Below, one piece after another: positions 30,264 to 38,357 of a DNA stretch of 64,000 nucleotides (positions are counted from its first letter, which is position 1; each line of letters begins with the position of its first letter). The notes beneath the pieces are model-generated. The model did no database searches. It saw only the letters and a list, made by a program, of their open reading frames with translations, and was not told the DNA's origin. Source of the stretch: Uliginosibacterium gangwonense (GTDB lineage Bacteria > Pseudomonadota > Gammaproteobacteria > Burkholderiales > Rhodocyclaceae); assembly GCA_005239635.1 (NCBI GenBank), contig SBBQ01000022.1, positions 1-64,000 on the forward strand. The letters are read 5' to 3'. Made by a program: the position numbers and the translations under genes.

Positions 30264-31223
30264 ATGGCGGGTACTGACTCCCAAATCGACAACAAGAAGC
30301 GCGCGCGTCGCAGACTCGTCGGTGCAGTTGCGCTGGCTTTGTTGGCTGCAACCGTATTTCCAATGGTGATGGATCACGAGCCACGCTCGGTTGGACAAGA
30401 CATCGACATCCGCATTCCGGGGCAGTCGTCCGGCACCCTTTCAACTTTGTCTGTTGCAGCAAATGAACCTACGTCGTCCGACGTGGCCCGCAATGAGTTG
30501 ATTGGCAAAGACGGATCCCCTGAGGCTACAACCCCACCGGTGGTCGCTACATCAGATGCAGCTGCACCAAACAAAACAGCAGAAGTCGCTAGCGTTGGTG
30601 CCGCTGCATTAGCTGCCAAAAGCCTAGCCAAGTCTGATGTGGCAGCTGATCAAGCACCCTCGGCAAAGCCAGAGGTAAAAGCTGCAGATGAAAAGGCTGC
30701 GAAAGAAATAGCGGCGAAAGAAATAGCGGCGAAAGAAAAGGCCACCGCGACAAAGCTCGCTGCTGACAAGGCAGCAGCAGACAAAGCCGCCACAGCGAAG
30801 TTGGCTGCAGAAATATTAGCAGCGGAAAAAGCTGCGGCTAAGAAAGCAGAAAAAAAGCCGGCTGAAAAAATAACGGTAAAAACAGATGCCAAGACCACGA
30901 GCGACAAGGTGATCGATAAGTCGGCCACTAAACCCACCGAAAAGGCAGCAGACAAATCCGAAGCCAAGCCTGCAGATACCCACAAGGGTGGTAAGTGGGT
31001 GGTGCAGTTGGGTGTGTTTTCTGATGCTGAAAACGTGAGCAGAGTGCGCACGCGTGTGCAGGCGCATGGGTTTAGTAGTTACACCGAAAAACTAAAAGGC
31101 GCGACAGGTAAAGTTCAAACACGCGTGCGCGCGGGGCCCTTTGCCACGAAAGAGGCGGCAGAAAAAGCGCGCGACACACTTAAGCGCAATGGTCTAGCGG
31201 GCATTGTTGCCGAGCAGTCTTGA
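30264..31223 (+). CDS. SPOR-domain membrane protein (DedD-like)
   Basis: Predicted cell-division protein. A short cytoplasmic basic N-terminus is followed by one membrane helix (LVGAVALALLAATVFPMVM, about residues 18-36). A long Ala/Lys-rich periplasmic linker comes next, with imperfect AAKEIAAKEIAAKEKA and ADKAAADKAATAKLAAE repeats, then a C-terminal SPOR domain (KWVVQLGVFSDAENVSRVRTRVQAHGFSSY to VRAGPFATKEAAEKARDTLKRNGL) that binds denuded glycan strands at the septum. The linker's DNA shows short direct repeats near 30706-30740. Placement between folC and cvpA is the conserved dedD position. An exact motif copy is at 30500. Confidence 0.9.
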   Translation: MAGTDSQIDNKKRARRRLVGAVALALLAATVFPMVMDHEPRSVGQDIDIRIPGQSSGTLSTLSVAANEPTSSDVARNELIGKDGSPEATTPPVVATSDAAAPNKTAEVASVGAAALAAKSLAKSDVAADQAPSAKPEVKAADEKAAKEIAAKEIAAKEKATATKLAADKAAADKAATAKLAAEILAAEKAAAKKAEKKPAEKITVKTDAKTTSDKVIDKSATKPTEKAADKSEAKPADTHKGGKWVVQLGVFSDAENVSRVRTRVQAHGFSSYTEKLKGATGKVQTRVRAGPFATKEAAEKARDTLKRNGLAGIVAEQS

Positions 31224-31226
31224 TTT

Positions 31227-31718
31227 ATGGCTTGGTTGGACGCATTTGTATTAGGTGTGATGCTGGTGTGCTTCGTCGTAGGCGCGTGGCGTGGATTGGT
31301 TTCTGAAGTTTTTGCATTGATCGGTTGGGGCGTGGGTTTCTTTGCGGCCCACTTATTTGGCGAACCCGTCGGCGAAATGTTGAAACCCTGGGTGAGTGAT
31401 GTCACCCTGCGCTGGCTAGGTGGCTGCGCAATCGTAGTGGTGTTCGTACTGATTTTGTCGGCACTGTTGCGTTGGTTGTTGCGCGCCTTAGTGAATGCAA
31501 CGGGCTTGGGTCCAATTGATCGTGTGCTAGGCGCAAGTTTTGGATTGGCAAAAGGGGTGGCTATTGTTCTGCTGGGTGCGGTTTTGGCCGGCTTAACAGT
31601 GTTGCCACGCGAAGCCGGGTGGCAAGAAGCGCATATGGCTATGCCGCTGGAAACAGCCGTGATGGCGATTAAGCCAAAGCTGCCAGAGGGATTGGCAAAG
31701 CGTTTGCGCTATCGCTAG
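31227..31718 (+). CDS. cvpA: CvpA family membrane protein
   Basis: Inner-membrane protein of 163 residues with four predicted helices, the family first found as needed for colicin V production and consistently linked to purF. It begins 3 nt after the SPOR gene stop. The opening MAWLDAFVLGVMLVCFVVGAWRGLVSEVFALIGWG and the central GPIDRVLGASFGLAKGVAIV are characteristic. Two exact GATTGGCAAA copies 147 bp apart (31543 and 31690) both encode G-L-A-K. Molecular function remains unclear in the family. Confidence 0.9.
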   Translation: MAWLDAFVLGVMLVCFVVGAWRGLVSEVFALIGWGVGFFAAHLFGEPVGEMLKPWVSDVTLRWLGGCAIVVVFVLILSALLRWLLRALVNATGLGPIDRVLGASFGLAKGVAIVLLGAVLAGLTVLPREAGWQEAHMAMPLETAVMAIKPKLPEGLAKRLRYR

Positions 31719-31933
31719 CCTGGCTAATTGCGCTGGGCTGTGCTTAGCCGTACAGATTCACGCCTCATGGCGTATAGGTGCCGGTGATGGTGAAGCGGCA
31801 CGATGCACCAAGAGGCTATACAAGCTTGCATACAGTTGCGGCGCACGATGCCGTGATTGATATGAGCGTTTATTTTTTTGAGACTGGTTACCAGTCTGGT
31901 TTAACAGGCAGCGCGTCTGCAAGGAAAGTCTTT

Positions 31934-33466
31934 ATGTGCGGGATTCTCGGGGTTGTTGCAACTACACCAGTCAATCAAGTGTTGTATGACGGATTGCTAG
32001 TTTTGCAACATCGTGGACAAGATGCGGCAGGGATTGCCACGGCAGATGGCACCAAGTTTCACATGCACAAAGGGCCGGGATATGTGCGCGATGTGTTTCG
32101 CACACGCAATATGCGCAATCTCGAAGGCAATTGGGGCATTGGTCATGTGCGTTACCCCACAGCAGGCTCAGCCTACAACCCGGCAGAAGCGCAGCCGTTT
32201 TATGTGAATTCACCATTCGGCATCATGCTGGCGCACAACGGCAACCTAACCAATGCCGAACAACTCAAGCGCGAAATGTTCCAGCTTGACCTGCGCCACA
32301 TTAATACCAACTCAGACTCTGAAGTGCTGCTGAATGTGTTGGCGCACGAGTTAATTAGCGCTGTGCGTGAGCGCGGCACTATTAATGCTGATGCGGTGTT
32401 TGAGGCCGTGAGTGGCGTACATCGTCGTTGTCGTGGTGCCTATGCCGTGGTGGCGATGATTTCTGGCTTTGGCCTGGTGGCCTTCCGCGATCCGTTTGGT
32501 ATTCGTCCGCTGGTGGTGGGGCGTCATGATGTTCCGGGTGGCGTGGAATGGCTGGTGTCGTCTGAAAGCGTGGCGCTCGACACTCTCGGCTTTAAACTGC
32601 AGCGTGATATTGAACCGGGCGAAGCTGTCATCATTACGCCGGAAGGCGCATTTGAAAGCCGTCAGTGTGCGCAGGTTACACGTCATGTGCCGTGCATGTT
32701 TGAGTACGTGTATTTGGCACGTCCCGATTCATTGATGGATGGCGTGTCGGTCTACGAAACGCGTCTTAAGATGGGCGAGTTGTTGGCCAAAAAACTGCGC
32801 GTCACCATGCCGCACGAGAAGATTGATGTGGTGATTCCGATTCCGGACTCGAGCCGTCCTGCTGCGATGGAGTTGGCAAAGGCGCTCAATATCCCCTATC
32901 GCGAAGGTTTCGTGAAAAACCGCTACATCGGTCGCACTTTCATTATGCCGGGCCAAGCCGCGCGCAAAAAATCGGTGCGACAAAAACTCAATGCGATGGA
33001 GCACGAGTTCCGCGGTAAGTGCGTGTTGTTGGTCGATGATTCGATCGTGCGTGGCACCACCAGCCGTGAGATTGTGCAAATGGCCCGTGATGCCGGTGCA
33101 ACGCGTGTGTTGTTTGCCTCTGCTGCGCCACCGGTGCGTTATGCCAACGTGTATGGCATTGATATGCCAACGCGCGATGAGTTAATCGCGTCTAACCGCA
33201 CGGATGACGAGATCCGCAAAGAAATTGGTGCAGATGGTTTGATCTATCAAGACATTGAAGATCTTCGCCAAGCGGTGAAGTCCATCAACCCAGCCTTGGG
33301 CGAGTTTGAAACCTCGTGTTTTGACGGCCATTACGTGACGGGCGATGTGACGGTGGATTACCTCAACGACATTGAGGCGCAACGTCGTAGCGGAAAAAAG
33401 TCGAATAATGATGACGGGGATGGCCAGCTCGATCTAAACCTCGTGGTACAGGACGAAGCGAGCTAA
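31934..33466 (+). CDS. purF: amidophosphoribosyltransferase
   Basis: Makes phosphoribosylamine from PRPP and glutamine, first committed step of purine synthesis. The ATG at 31934 gives a 510-residue protein starting MCGILGVV, so Cys2 becomes the N-terminal nucleophile as required. AAGGAAAG is the ribosome site. The ORF extends 52 codons further up to 31778, which would abolish that cysteine and is rejected. The glutaminase part has QHRGQDAAGIAT and HVRYPTAGS; the PRPP loop is VLLVDDSIVRGTTSREIV. Together with cvpA it probably forms one transcript after a 215-nt gap that shows only weak hairpins. Confidence 0.97.
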   Translation: MCGILGVVATTPVNQVLYDGLLVLQHRGQDAAGIATADGTKFHMHKGPGYVRDVFRTRNMRNLEGNWGIGHVRYPTAGSAYNPAEAQPFYVNSPFGIMLAHNGNLTNAEQLKREMFQLDLRHINTNSDSEVLLNVLAHELISAVRERGTINADAVFEAVSGVHRRCRGAYAVVAMISGFGLVAFRDPFGIRPLVVGRHDVPGGVEWLVSSESVALDTLGFKLQRDIEPGEAVIITPEGAFESRQCAQVTRHVPCMFEYVYLARPDSLMDGVSVYETRLKMGELLAKKLRVTMPHEKIDVVIPIPDSSRPAAMELAKALNIPYREGFVKNRYIGRTFIMPGQAARKKSVRQKLNAMEHEFRGKCVLLVDDSIVRGTTSREIVQMARDAGATRVLFASAAPPVRYANVYGIDMPTRDELIASNRTDDEIRKEIGADGLIYQDIEDLRQAVKSINPALGEFETSCFDGHYVTGDVTVDYLNDIEAQRRSGKKSNNDDGDGQLDLNLVVQDEAS

Positions 33467-33488
33467 GGCCGCCAGCTGTCCCAGCAAC

Positions 33489-33517
33489 TTGACGTTGGGG
33501 TGGGTGAGCGGTAGGGT
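33489..33517 (+). promoter_or_regulatory. possible promoter of the SAM-II/metZ transcript
   Basis: TTGACG at 33489 and TAGGGT at 33512 are separated by 17 nt. The -35 is good and the -10 poor. Transcription would begin about 30 nt before the SAM-II aptamer, which is a sensible leader layout. Confidence 0.4.
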
Positions 33518-33552
33518 GTGGGTATTGATGGGTGCTGGCTTGCCAGTGCTTA

Positions 33553-33604
33553 GGCGCCGATTTGAACCAGCTTGCAGGCGCTCAATAAATGTGGCTAAAG
33601 CGGT
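33553..33604 (+). ncRNA. SAM-II riboswitch aptamer upstream of metZ
   Basis: The segment matches the compact SAM-II (metA motif) fold. Stem P1 is GGCGCC with GGCGCT. The loop GATTTGAACCAGCTTGCA follows, then CAATAAATGTGGCTAAAG, which contains the conserved AATAAATGT and GCTAAA blocks. TTGCA in the loop can pair with TGTGG in the tail to give the H-type pseudoknot P2, as in the crystallised Sargasso Sea aptamer. Position upstream of a methionine gene fits SAM repression. The aptamer ends about 165 nt before the metZ ATG, with an intrinsic terminator between them, which suggests transcription attenuation rather than direct masking of the ribosome site. Confidence 0.87.
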
Positions 33605-33659
33605 GGATGTTGTGCTGGCGAGCCTGTTGCTCTATTGCCAGTCACCAATGTGCACCCGG

Positions 33660-33692
33660 CCCGTTCCGCCATGAGGCGAACGGGTTTTGTTT
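33660..33692 (+). terminator. intrinsic terminator between SAM-II aptamer and metZ
   Basis: Stem CCCGTTCCGCC with GGCGAACGGG (one bulged C), tetraloop ATGA, then TTTTGTTTTTG. It lies after the aptamer and 76 nt before metZ, so it is either the expression platform of the riboswitch or the purF terminator. The first is favoured because the riboswitch lies upstream of it. Confidence 0.75.
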
Positions 33693-33768
33693 TTGTGGCG
33701 ACGTTTCGACAACATCAGGGCGACACTAGAGCGACAAAGCGTCGCTTAACGTATAGGCAGGAGTCAGC

Positions 33769-34932
33769 ATGTCAGAAGATTTTTCAACACTCGCAATTCG
33801 CAGCGGCATTGAACGTTCGCAATTTGGCGAGCACAGCGAAGCGCTGTACCTCACCTCTAGCTTTGTGTTTGGTAGCGCCGCCGAGGCCGCAGCGCGCTTT
33901 TCAGGTGAGCAACCTGGGAATGTGTATGGGCGCTTTACCAACCCTACCGTCACCGCGTTTCAGCAGCGTCTCGCAGCCTTAGAAGGCGCGCAAGCCTGTG
34001 TTGCGTTTTCATCAGGTATGGCCGCCATCATGGCAACCGTTATGGCGTTTATGAAAGCGGGTGAGCACATCGTAGCGAGCCGCAGTTTGTTTGGCGCAAC
34101 ACAACAGTTGTTCGGTCCCATTCTGGGCAAGTTTGGCGTGAGCGTCACCTATGTGCCCGCGACGGATCTGTCTGCCTACGATGCAGCAATTTTGCCAAAC
34201 ACGCGCATGGTGTTTATTGAAACACCGTCCAACCCACTGATGGATGTGATTGATATCGCGGCATTGGCCAAGGTGTGCAAAGCGCGTGGCGTGCTACTGG
34301 TGGTTGATAACTGCTTTTGCTCACCAGCCTTGCAGCAACCTTTGCAATTGGGTGCAGATGTGGTGGTGCATTCCGCCACGAAGTACCTAGACGGCCAAGG
34401 CCGGGTGCTGGGCGGGGCCGTGTGCGCCCGCCAAGAATTGGCTGACGAGGTGTTTAAATATTTGCGTACGGCAGGCCCATCACTGTCGCCCTTTAATGCA
34501 TGGGTGATTCTGAAGGGGCTTGAAACGCTTTCATTGCGCATGCACGCGCAGTCAGCAAACGCTTTGGCATTGGCGCAGTGGTTAGAACAACAGCCGTGGG
34601 TTGAACGCGTGTTTTATCCGGGGTTGGCGTCACATCCTCAGCACGAATTGGCAAAACAACAGCAGCGTGCGTTTGGGGCGGTTGTGTCGTTTGAAGTGAA
34701 GGGTGGTCGCGAGAATGCGTGGAAGGTGATTGACCATACACGCACGATTTCGATTACCGCAAACTTGGGTGATACTAAAACCACCATTACACATCCATCT
34801 ACCACCACGCATGGCCGGCTCACGCCAGAAGTGCGCGAGGCCGCAGGTATTCGTGAAGGCTTGTTACGCGTTGCAGTGGGTCTTGAAGCGGTAGAGGATG
34901 TGAAAGCTGATTTGTCTCGCTGGTTGGCGTAA
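33769..34932 (+). CDS. metZ: O-succinylhomoserine sulfhydrylase
   Basis: PLP enzyme that makes homocysteine from O-succinylhomoserine and sulfide in methionine synthesis. The 387-residue protein has the Cys/Met metabolism signature with the PLP lysine in VVHSATKYLDGQGRVLGGAV, the substrate-binding YGRFTNPTV and the C-terminal SLGDTKTT-like segment (ANLGDTKTTITHPSTTTHGRL). CAGGAGTCAGC is a strong ribosome site. Regulation by the upstream SAM-II element is supported by the sequence. O-acetylhomoserine as substrate cannot be excluded. Confidence 0.93.
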   Translation: MSEDFSTLAIRSGIERSQFGEHSEALYLTSSFVFGSAAEAAARFSGEQPGNVYGRFTNPTVTAFQQRLAALEGAQACVAFSSGMAAIMATVMAFMKAGEHIVASRSLFGATQQLFGPILGKFGVSVTYVPATDLSAYDAAILPNTRMVFIETPSNPLMDVIDIAALAKVCKARGVLLVVDNCFCSPALQQPLQLGADVVVHSATKYLDGQGRVLGGAVCARQELADEVFKYLRTAGPSLSPFNAWVILKGLETLSLRMHAQSANALALAQWLEQQPWVERVFYPGLASHPQHELAKQQQRAFGAVVSFEVKGGRENAWKVIDHTRTISITANLGDTKTTITHPSTTTHGRLTPEVREAAGIREGLLRVAVGLEAVEDVKADLSRWLA

Positions 34933-35008
34933 GTAATAAAGTGAAGCGCGGGCCGCACTCATGGGCTTGCGAGCAAACCTTGTGTTCATTTGTGGATGAA
35001 AGTAAAGC

Positions 35009-35824
35009 ATGAAAGACGTGAACCCTTCCGCTCACACAAACGCGGCCGAATTTGTTGCACAGAATGGCGATGAATTGCCCATTCTGAATATCTCCTGCTA
35101 CAAATTTGTCACCCTGGCAGACGCGTCTGCACTGCGTGATCGTCTGTTTGAACGCGCCCAAGCAGGCGACCTGAAAGGCACGATTCTGATTGCGGAAGAA
35201 GGAATTAATTTCTTTCTGGCAGGAACAGCACAGCGTGTGCGCGATTACATCGATTTCATGCGCGAAGATGCACGTTTGGCCGATCTCACACCGAAAGAAA
35301 GTTGGAGTGCAGACATTCCCTTTAAGCGGCTCAAGGTCAAAGTCAAAAACGAAATTATTCGCATGAACTACCCCACCATTCGGCCAGACACAGCCGAGCG
35401 TGCGCCAGCATTGCCGCCGGAAGTGTTGGAGCGCTGGTTGCACGAAGGTGTGGATGACGAAGGTCGCCCCGTGGTGATGCTAGACACGCGAAATGGTTTC
35501 GAAGTCGACTTCGGTGGCTTTCGAAATGCGATTGATTGGCGCATTACCAAATTCACCGAGTTTCCTGATGCGTTTCGCGCACACCTCGATGAGTTCAAAG
35601 ACAAAACGATTGTGAGCTATTGCACGGGCGGGATTCGCTGCGAGAAGGCAGCGCTGTTTATGCGTGAGGCTGGCCATGAACGCGTGTGGCAACTCGATGG
35701 CGGTATTCTTAAATATCTCGAACTCACGCCGGGCGCGCACTACGACGGTAAATGTTTTGTGTTTGATGAACGTGAAGCGGTGGATGCAAGCACGTTACCG
35801 CGCCATCTATTGGCCGAAAGCTAA
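35009..35824 (+). CDS. trhO: rhodanese-type tRNA uridine(34) hydroxylase
   Basis: YceA/TrhO family enzyme that makes 5-hydroxyuridine at the tRNA wobble position. The 271-residue protein has the N-terminal UPF0176-like domain (LNISCYKFVTL, GTILIAEEGINFFLAG) and a C-terminal rhodanese domain with the catalytic cysteine in VSYCTGGIRCEKAALFMREAG. The central motif VKVKNEIIRMNYPTIRPD is characteristic. It follows metZ by 76 nt and faces the response regulator gene convergently. A weak AAAGCC/GGCTTTT hairpin lies in the 65-nt convergent gap. Confidence 0.92.
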   Translation: MKDVNPSAHTNAAEFVAQNGDELPILNISCYKFVTLADASALRDRLFERAQAGDLKGTILIAEEGINFFLAGTAQRVRDYIDFMREDARLADLTPKESWSADIPFKRLKVKVKNEIIRMNYPTIRPDTAERAPALPPEVLERWLHEGVDDEGRPVVMLDTRNGFEVDFGGFRNAIDWRITKFTEFPDAFRAHLDEFKDKTIVSYCTGGIRCEKAALFMREAGHERVWQLDGGILKYLELTPGAHYDGKCFVFDEREAVDASTLPRHLLAES

Positions 35825-35889
35825 GATTGGTCGAAAGCCAAGCAGGGGTCGAAGGCTAAGAAGGCTTTTACTACGGAGTTGAGCAGTGC

Positions 35890-36276
35890 CTAGGCACCCG
35901 TGGTGCGGTGCTTCACCGCTTGCTCTGCTACTTTCATAGCAGACACCATACTGGCTTTGCTGACGGGCTTGATGAGCAGATCATCAAAGCCGTGTGCCAT
36001 GATGGCAGAGCGTTCTTCAGACATGGCGTGCGCAGTGTAGGCAATGATGTAGAGGTGCTTCAGTGCATCATCTTGCCGCACTGCCTGACACACTTCTTCG
36101 CCCGACATCTCGGGCATGCTGATATCTAACAACACACAGTCAACGGGGTTGCTACGCAGCATCTCAAGCGCTGTCTTGCCGTTGTCTGCCTGCTGCGTTT
36201 GATGACCCAGTTGGGTCATGATGATCTCGGGCAAACGGCGATTGACGGCATTGTCGTCGACGATCAGCACGCGCAT
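35890..36276 (-). CDS. stand-alone response regulator receiver protein
   Basis: A 128-residue CheY-like receiver without output domain. Visible are the acidic pair in VLIVDDN, the phosphoacceptor aspartate in VDCVLLDISMPEMSG (near residue 51), the switch threonine region IIAYTAHAM and the conserved lysine in LLIKPVSK. The sequence most resembles receivers cut from hybrid kinases, so it may accept phosphate from a hybrid kinase or phosphotransfer protein. No kinase is adjacent; the nearest candidate in the window is at 63.1 kb. Confidence 0.9.
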   Translation of the reverse strand: MRVLIVDDNAVNRRLPEIIMTQLGHQTQQADNGKTALEMLRSNPVDCVLLDISMPEMSGEEVCQAVRQDDALKHLYIIAYTAHAMSEERSAIMAHGFDDLLIKPVSKASMVSAMKVAEQAVKHRTTGA

Positions 36277-36317
36277 GGCAGTAAACTTTTGGTGGGTTGT
36301 GTATTAGCTGGCAACGG

Positions 36318-37115
36318 CTAAACAGCGTACCAGCGCATTTGGTCCGTGCCGCAATGGTTTGGAAAACAGGCTAAATATCCACCATGTTGCCAATTTCCGC
36401 TGCCTATCTTAGCAGGATTTTCTGAGTCTGAAGCCGCAAGGTCCCACGCCGGTAGCACCCAGCGCTCGGCTGTTTTGTTTCCGAGCTGTAAGTAGTGCAC
36501 GGCAGGCCGGTGGGTGTGGCCATGAATCAGGCGTGTGCAGCCATGCTGTTGCAGCGCCTGCAGCACAGCTTCAGTGTTTACGTCCATGATGTCGGCCATC
36601 TTGGTTTGTTTGGCCGATTCACTTTGGCGACGCAGCGCCTCGATTTGTTCAATACGCTGTGCGAGCGGCTGAGACAAAAACTTGTTTTGCCAATCTGCAC
36701 CCCTAACCTGCTGGCGGAATGCTTGATACGCTGTGTCGTCAGTGCACAGCAAATCGCCATGCATGAGTAAGGTACGCTTGCCGCCGAGTTCGATCACATG
36801 CGGCTCGCTCACCCATTGGCAAGCGCTGGTGCGACAAAATGCTTCGCCAATGAGAAAGTCACGATTGCCTGCAATGAAGTGGCAGGCTACACCCGCAACG
36901 TGGAGTTGGTGCAGCGCCTGTATTACATCGCGATGTAAAGGCTGATCTAGACTGTCGTCACCGGGCCAGTATTCAAATAAATCGCCCAGTAACCAGAGCT
37001 GACTGGCCTGCATGGCGGGGCCATTTAAAAAATCTAAGAAACGCTGCGACACATCCGGGCGACTCACACACAAATGAACATCTGATGCAAATAGCACGGG
37101 CTTGCTTGTGCTCAT
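36318..37115 (-). CDS. lpxH: UDP-2,3-diacylglucosamine diphosphatase LpxH
   Basis: Peripheral membrane metallophosphoesterase of lipid A synthesis that yields lipid X. Metal-binding motifs are ASDVHL, GDLFEYWPGDD, AGNRD, LMHGDLLCTDD and HGHTHRPAVH. The ATG at 37115 begins MSTSKPVLFASDVHL; an upstream GTG at 37130 is also possible and neither has a strong ribosome site. The C-terminal tail is about 25 residues longer than the E. coli protein. First of the conserved lpxH-ppiB-ppiA neighbourhood. An exact motif is at 36686. Confidence 0.93.
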   Translation of the reverse strand: MSTSKPVLFASDVHLCVSRPDVSQRFLDFLNGPAMQASQLWLLGDLFEYWPGDDSLDQPLHRDVIQALHQLHVAGVACHFIAGNRDFLIGEAFCRTSACQWVSEPHVIELGGKRTLLMHGDLLCTDDTAYQAFRQQVRGADWQNKFLSQPLAQRIEQIEALRRQSESAKQTKMADIMDVNTEAVLQALQQHGCTRLIHGHTHRPAVHYLQLGNKTAERWVLPAWDLAASDSENPAKIGSGNWQHGGYLACFPNHCGTDQMRWYAV

Positions 37116-37159
37116 GATTGCGTCAGTCACGGTTGATGTAGCGCAGCGTTAGGGCGCGA

Positions 37160-37648
37160 TTAAACGATTTCAACGCGCTCAATAATCACATCTTCAACCG
37201 GCACGTCTTGGTGAAAGCCGCTGCGACCGGTCTTAACGCCCTTAATCGCATCGACTACATCCAAGCCTTCAACCACGCTGCCGAATACGCAATAGCCCCA
37301 GCCATCTTGGCAACGCGCTTTGTCGAGGAAGCTATTGTCAGTGACGTTGATGAAGAACTGTGCGGTGGCAGAGTGCGGTGCGGAAGTACGGGCCATGGCG
37401 ACGGTGCCGCGCTTGTTTTCAAGGCCGTTGGCAGACTCGTTCGGAATCGGCGCATTGGTGGTCTTTTCTTTCATGCCTGCAGTGTAACCGCCGCCTTGGA
37501 TCATGAAGTTGCTGATCACTCGGTGAAAAATTGTGCCGTCGTAATGGCCCGCCTTGGCGTATTCAAGAAAGTTCTCGACTGTGCGCGGTGCTTTTTCAGC
37601 GTCGAGTTCGAGGGTGATAACGCCGTGGTTGGTGTGCAGCTTGATCAT
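37160..37648 (-). CDS. ppiB: cytoplasmic peptidyl-prolyl isomerase (cyclophilin)
   Basis: Cyclophilin of 162 residues without signal peptide. Active-site residues appear in [35 protein letters not shown] and [17 protein letters not shown]. The ATG at 37648 follows CGGAGT; the longer ORF up to 37813 has no family support and runs into ppiA. It is read 20 nt after ppiA on the same strand and is about half identical to it, so the pair looks like an old tandem duplication, one copy secreted and one cytoplasmic. Confidence 0.95.
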   Translation of the reverse strand: MIKLHTNHGVITLELDAEKAPRTVENFLEYAKAGHYDGTIFHRVISNFMIQGGGYTAGMKEKTTNAPIPNESANGLENKRGTVAMARTSAPHSATAQFFINVTDNSFLDKARCQDGWGYCVFGSVVEGLDVVDAIKGVKTGRSGFHQDVPVEDVIIERVEIV

Positions 37649-37667
37649 GTTGTACTCCGAGTGGTTG

Positions 37668-38270
37668 CTACTTGGCTTCGCTAAGGGTGCGAATCGATTG
37701 AATGACAACAGGCGTAGCGGGTACGTCCTGATAAAAACCATAAGTGGTGGTTTGTACGCGGGCAATTTTCTCAACCACGTCCATGCCCTTAACCACGCGG
37801 CCAAATACGGCATAACCCCAGCGACCTTCTTGCTGATTCAGCATGGGATTGTCTACGTGGTTAATGAAAAACTGAGCAGTGGCTGAATGTGGGTTGCCGG
37901 TGCGCGCCATGGCAATGGTGCCCATCGTGTTGTGCAAGCCATTGGTGGCTTCGTTCTGGATGGGCGCGCGCGTGGTTTTTTGTTCAAAGCGTTCGTTAAA
38001 ACCACCACCCTGAATCATGAAGCCCGGAATGATGCGATGAAACAGTGTGCCATCGTAGAAGTTGGTACGAACGTATTCCAAAAAATTTGCCACGGTAACG
38101 GGCGCTTTTTCAGGATACAACTCCACGACGATATTACCCATGCTGGTGTTGATTTGAACGTGCGGGTTGCCAGCGAATGCATATCCGCTTAACAAACAAA
38201 GCAGTGTCGCGGCAAAGCCAGCAAACGTACGAGCAAGGAAGCTAGAGCGAGTTGAATGCGCAAGTGACAT
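37668..38270 (-). CDS. ppiA: periplasmic peptidyl-prolyl isomerase (cyclophilin)
   Basis: Cyclophilin with an N-terminal signal peptide ([28 protein letters not shown], cleavage probably after AFA). Conserved catalytic segments are [35 protein letters not shown] and [17 protein letters not shown]-like ([11 protein letters not shown]). Predicted to assist periplasmic folding. It precedes ppiB in the minus-strand operon; GATTGGCAAA at 38320 lies in the gap upstream, between it and the L,D-transpeptidase gene. Confidence 0.94.
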   Translation of the reverse strand: MSLAHSTRSSFLARTFAGFAATLLCLLSGYAFAGNPHVQINTSMGNIVVELYPEKAPVTVANFLEYVRTNFYDGTLFHRIIPGFMIQGGGFNERFEQKTTRAPIQNEATNGLHNTMGTIAMARTGNPHSATAQFFINHVDNPMLNQQEGRWGYAVFGRVVKGMDVVEKIARVQTTTYGFYQDVPATPVVIQSIRTLSEAK

Positions 38271-38357
38271 GTGGCCTGTATTCCATAATCGGGTATTGCA
38301 GACAATGTAGGGCGTTTGTGATTGGCAAAACGATGACGTACTTTAGTGTCGACTGGC

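Noticed and set aside
30690-30850. Repetitive DNA in the SPOR gene as a mobile or regulatory repeat
   Set aside because: It only encodes the Ala/Lys/Glu-rich linker; the repeats are imperfect and in frame.
31778-31933. N-terminal extension of purF
   Set aside because: It would remove Cys2 as the N-terminal nucleophile; a ribosome site stands before the ATG at 31934.
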